Origin: an uncultured Actinomycetes bacterium
Lineage (GTDB): Bacteria; Actinomycetota; Acidimicrobiia; Acidimicrobiales; Ilumatobacteraceae
DNA length: 43,132 bases
Direction of reading: 5' to 3'
Assembly (NCBI GenBank): GCA_903872155.1
Contig: CAIQJP010000083.1
Coordinates: 1-43,132 of the forward strand
In this document: one piece after another, positions 42,056-43,132 of the stretch
Numbering within the stretch: the first letter of the stretch is position 1
Layout: each line of letters begins with the position of its first letter
The notes under the pieces: model-generated
What the model was told of the DNA's origin: nothing
The model's database searches: none
Seen by the model: the letters and a program-made list of their open reading frames with translations, nothing else
Program-made: the position numbers and the translations under genes

Positions 42056-43132
42056 TCAGACGCGTTTTGCCTTCAGTTCTTCGTAATCAGCAATAGCGGT
42101 TAGTTGAGCACCCAAGGTCGCATCAACCCAACGGCTACCGGCACCAATGATCTTGTCGTAACTCGCCTGCGGACCAGCGAGTTGTCCAGTGAAGTGCGGC
42201 ATTACTTGCTCGGCGAAGAGTTCATAACTGCGCAAGGTCTGATGCCAGTCGGCCATGTCGGCACCCATAAACAGGTAGCAACCAAATCCGCCGGTCTTTT
42301 CTTGGAGTCGTTCAATTTGAGCAATCGCCATCTCAGGAGTACCGATCACCATGCGACCTGATTCATTCGCTTGATCAATGAAGTCATCAATGTCGGTGGG
42401 CGGAGGAGGACCGTTGGGATCACCCAACGGAATGATGTGACCGAGATAATCCCAAATCCATTGCAGTCCATAGCGACAGTTCTCGCGTGCCTTCTCCATG
42501 GTTTCAGCAATATGCATCGGACCCATGAGTCGAGCTTTCGAACGGTCAACAACATGACCATGACGTTGCGCTTCGTCTTCCCATACTTTGAGGTTGTAGT
42601 CGAGCATCTGAAACGCGGCAGGTTCGGTCGCGGCGATCGAGATCAATCCAACTCCGTATTTACCGGCCAGTTTTGAACCAGACGGTGAAACTGATGAAGC
42701 GACTGCAATATCAAAATTGCTATAGGGCTTGATTTGCAACACCGCTTCGTTACAGGTGTACCAGTCGGTCTGTTCAGTCACAGTTTCGCCACGGAATAAC
42801 CGCATCATCACATCGAGCGACTGTTCCATGCGAGGACGTTGAGTCATCGGATCAATGCCCAACATATGCGCATCCGATGTCAATTGCCCGGGGCCAGCAC
42901 CAAACATCATGCGACCACGGGTGAGGTGATCGAGCATCACGATGCGATCAGCCAGCATGAAAGGGTGATGGTAGGGAAGTGAGTTCACACCCGTACCGAG
43001 CTTGATGTACTTGGTGCGCTCGGCAGCTGCAGCAATCATCACTTCAGGAGAAGCAATGAGTTCAGATCCGGCCGAATGGTGTTCGCCAATCCACGCTTCG
43101 TGATAGCCAAGTTCATCAAGGTGTTCAAGCAA
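42056..43132 (-). CDS. Luciferase-like flavin monooxygenase (partial, N-terminus beyond window)
   Basis: This (beta-alpha)8 LLM-family enzyme (F420- or FMN-dependent) enters from the right edge, so the first residues are missing; 358 residues are visible. Family marks include YHEAWIGEHHSAGSELIASP, KLGTGVNSLPYHHPFMLADR, DHLTRGRMMFGAGPGQ and, later, GRMVIGTPEMAIAQIERL. The EHH-x-x-G-x-E and PGQ segments recall proteins annotated as limonene monooxygenase-like in mycobacteria, but the substrate and cofactor are not determinable here. No downstream gene remains on this strand. Confidence 0.88.
   Translation of the reverse strand: MLEHLDELGYHEAWIGEHHSAGSELIASPEVMIAAAAERTKYIKLGTGVNSLPYHHPFMLADRIVMLDHLTRGRMMFGAGPGQLTSDAHMLGIDPMTQRPRMEQSLDVMMRLFRGETVTEQTDWYTCNEAVLQIKPYSNFDIAVASSVSPSGSKLAGKYGVGLISIAATEPAAFQMLDYNLKVWEDEAQRHGHVVDRSKARLMGPMHIAETMEKARENCRYGLQWIWDYLGHIIPLGDPNGPPPPTDIDDFIDQANESGRMVIGTPEMAIAQIERLQEKTGGFGCYLFMGADMADWHQTLRSYELFAEQVMPHFTGQLAGPQASYDKIIGAGSRWVDATLGAQLTAIADYEELKAKRV

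Noticed and set aside
1-43132. CRISPR array, insertion sequence, prophage or tRNA
   Set aside because: No spaced direct repeats, transposase or integrase motifs, or cloverleaf-like segments were seen; nearly all gaps are under 110 bases.

Overview
The window is a gene-dense stretch of bacterial chromosome of moderate GC. Gene order points to an actinobacterium, and the style (moderate GC, very short gaps, ATGA/GTGA stop-start overlaps, few Shine-Dalgarno sites, leaderless starts) suggests a class Acidimicrobiia-type, possibly aquatic, lineage. The lineage is inferred from gene content and synteny as I know them; no search was run. I see no transposase, integrase, phage gene, CRISPR array, rRNA or tRNA.

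Region 1 (1-15.7 kb) is a conserved housekeeping run, all on the plus strand: ruvA-ruvB (Holliday junction migration), queA-tgt (queuosine in tRNA), yajC-secD-secF (protein export), apt (purine salvage), a bifunctional (p)ppGpp synthetase/hydrolase, hisS-aspS, an RppH-like Nudix hydrolase, rarA, and two small membrane-linked proteins of the DUF948 and DUF6167 types. In many actinobacteria alaS follows here; in this window a glycolate oxidase operon does.

Region 2 (15.7-27.4 kb) is carbon metabolism. It holds glcD-glcE plus an APH-fold kinase, a divergent mycothiol-dependent-type enzyme, glcF with a small unknown protein, transketolase and transaldolase, a small unknown protein, nagA, an alpha/beta hydrolase and a hotdog thioesterase. 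Region 3 (27.4-32.9 kb) holds a three-gene minus-strand unit (two amidohydrolase-2 paralogues, the second with most metal ligands missing, and a serine beta-lactamase-fold lipoprotein), then an SRAP/YedK DNA-protein crosslink protein, a HIT protein and an SDR.

Region 4 (32.9-42.1 kb) matches the actinobacterial gcvH-garA-merR-DUF151-merR-gcv neighbourhood (Rv1826-Rv1832 in Mycobacterium tuberculosis), with a pgsA-like gene in front. gcvT is coupled to the second MerR gene. gcvP lies on the minus strand behind a tandem glycine riboswitch. An SCO6745-family gene diverges from it, and a truncated luciferase-like monooxygenase ends the window.

Two threads connect the window. First, glcDEF would make glyoxylate, which transamination can turn into glycine, and gcvTHP would split glycine: a photorespiration-like salvage route suited to use of algal glycolate (inference). 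Second, thirteen gene starts have a TAnnnT -10 hexamer ending 6-8 bases before the start codon, so transcripts probably begin at the start codon. I used this signal to choose several starts.
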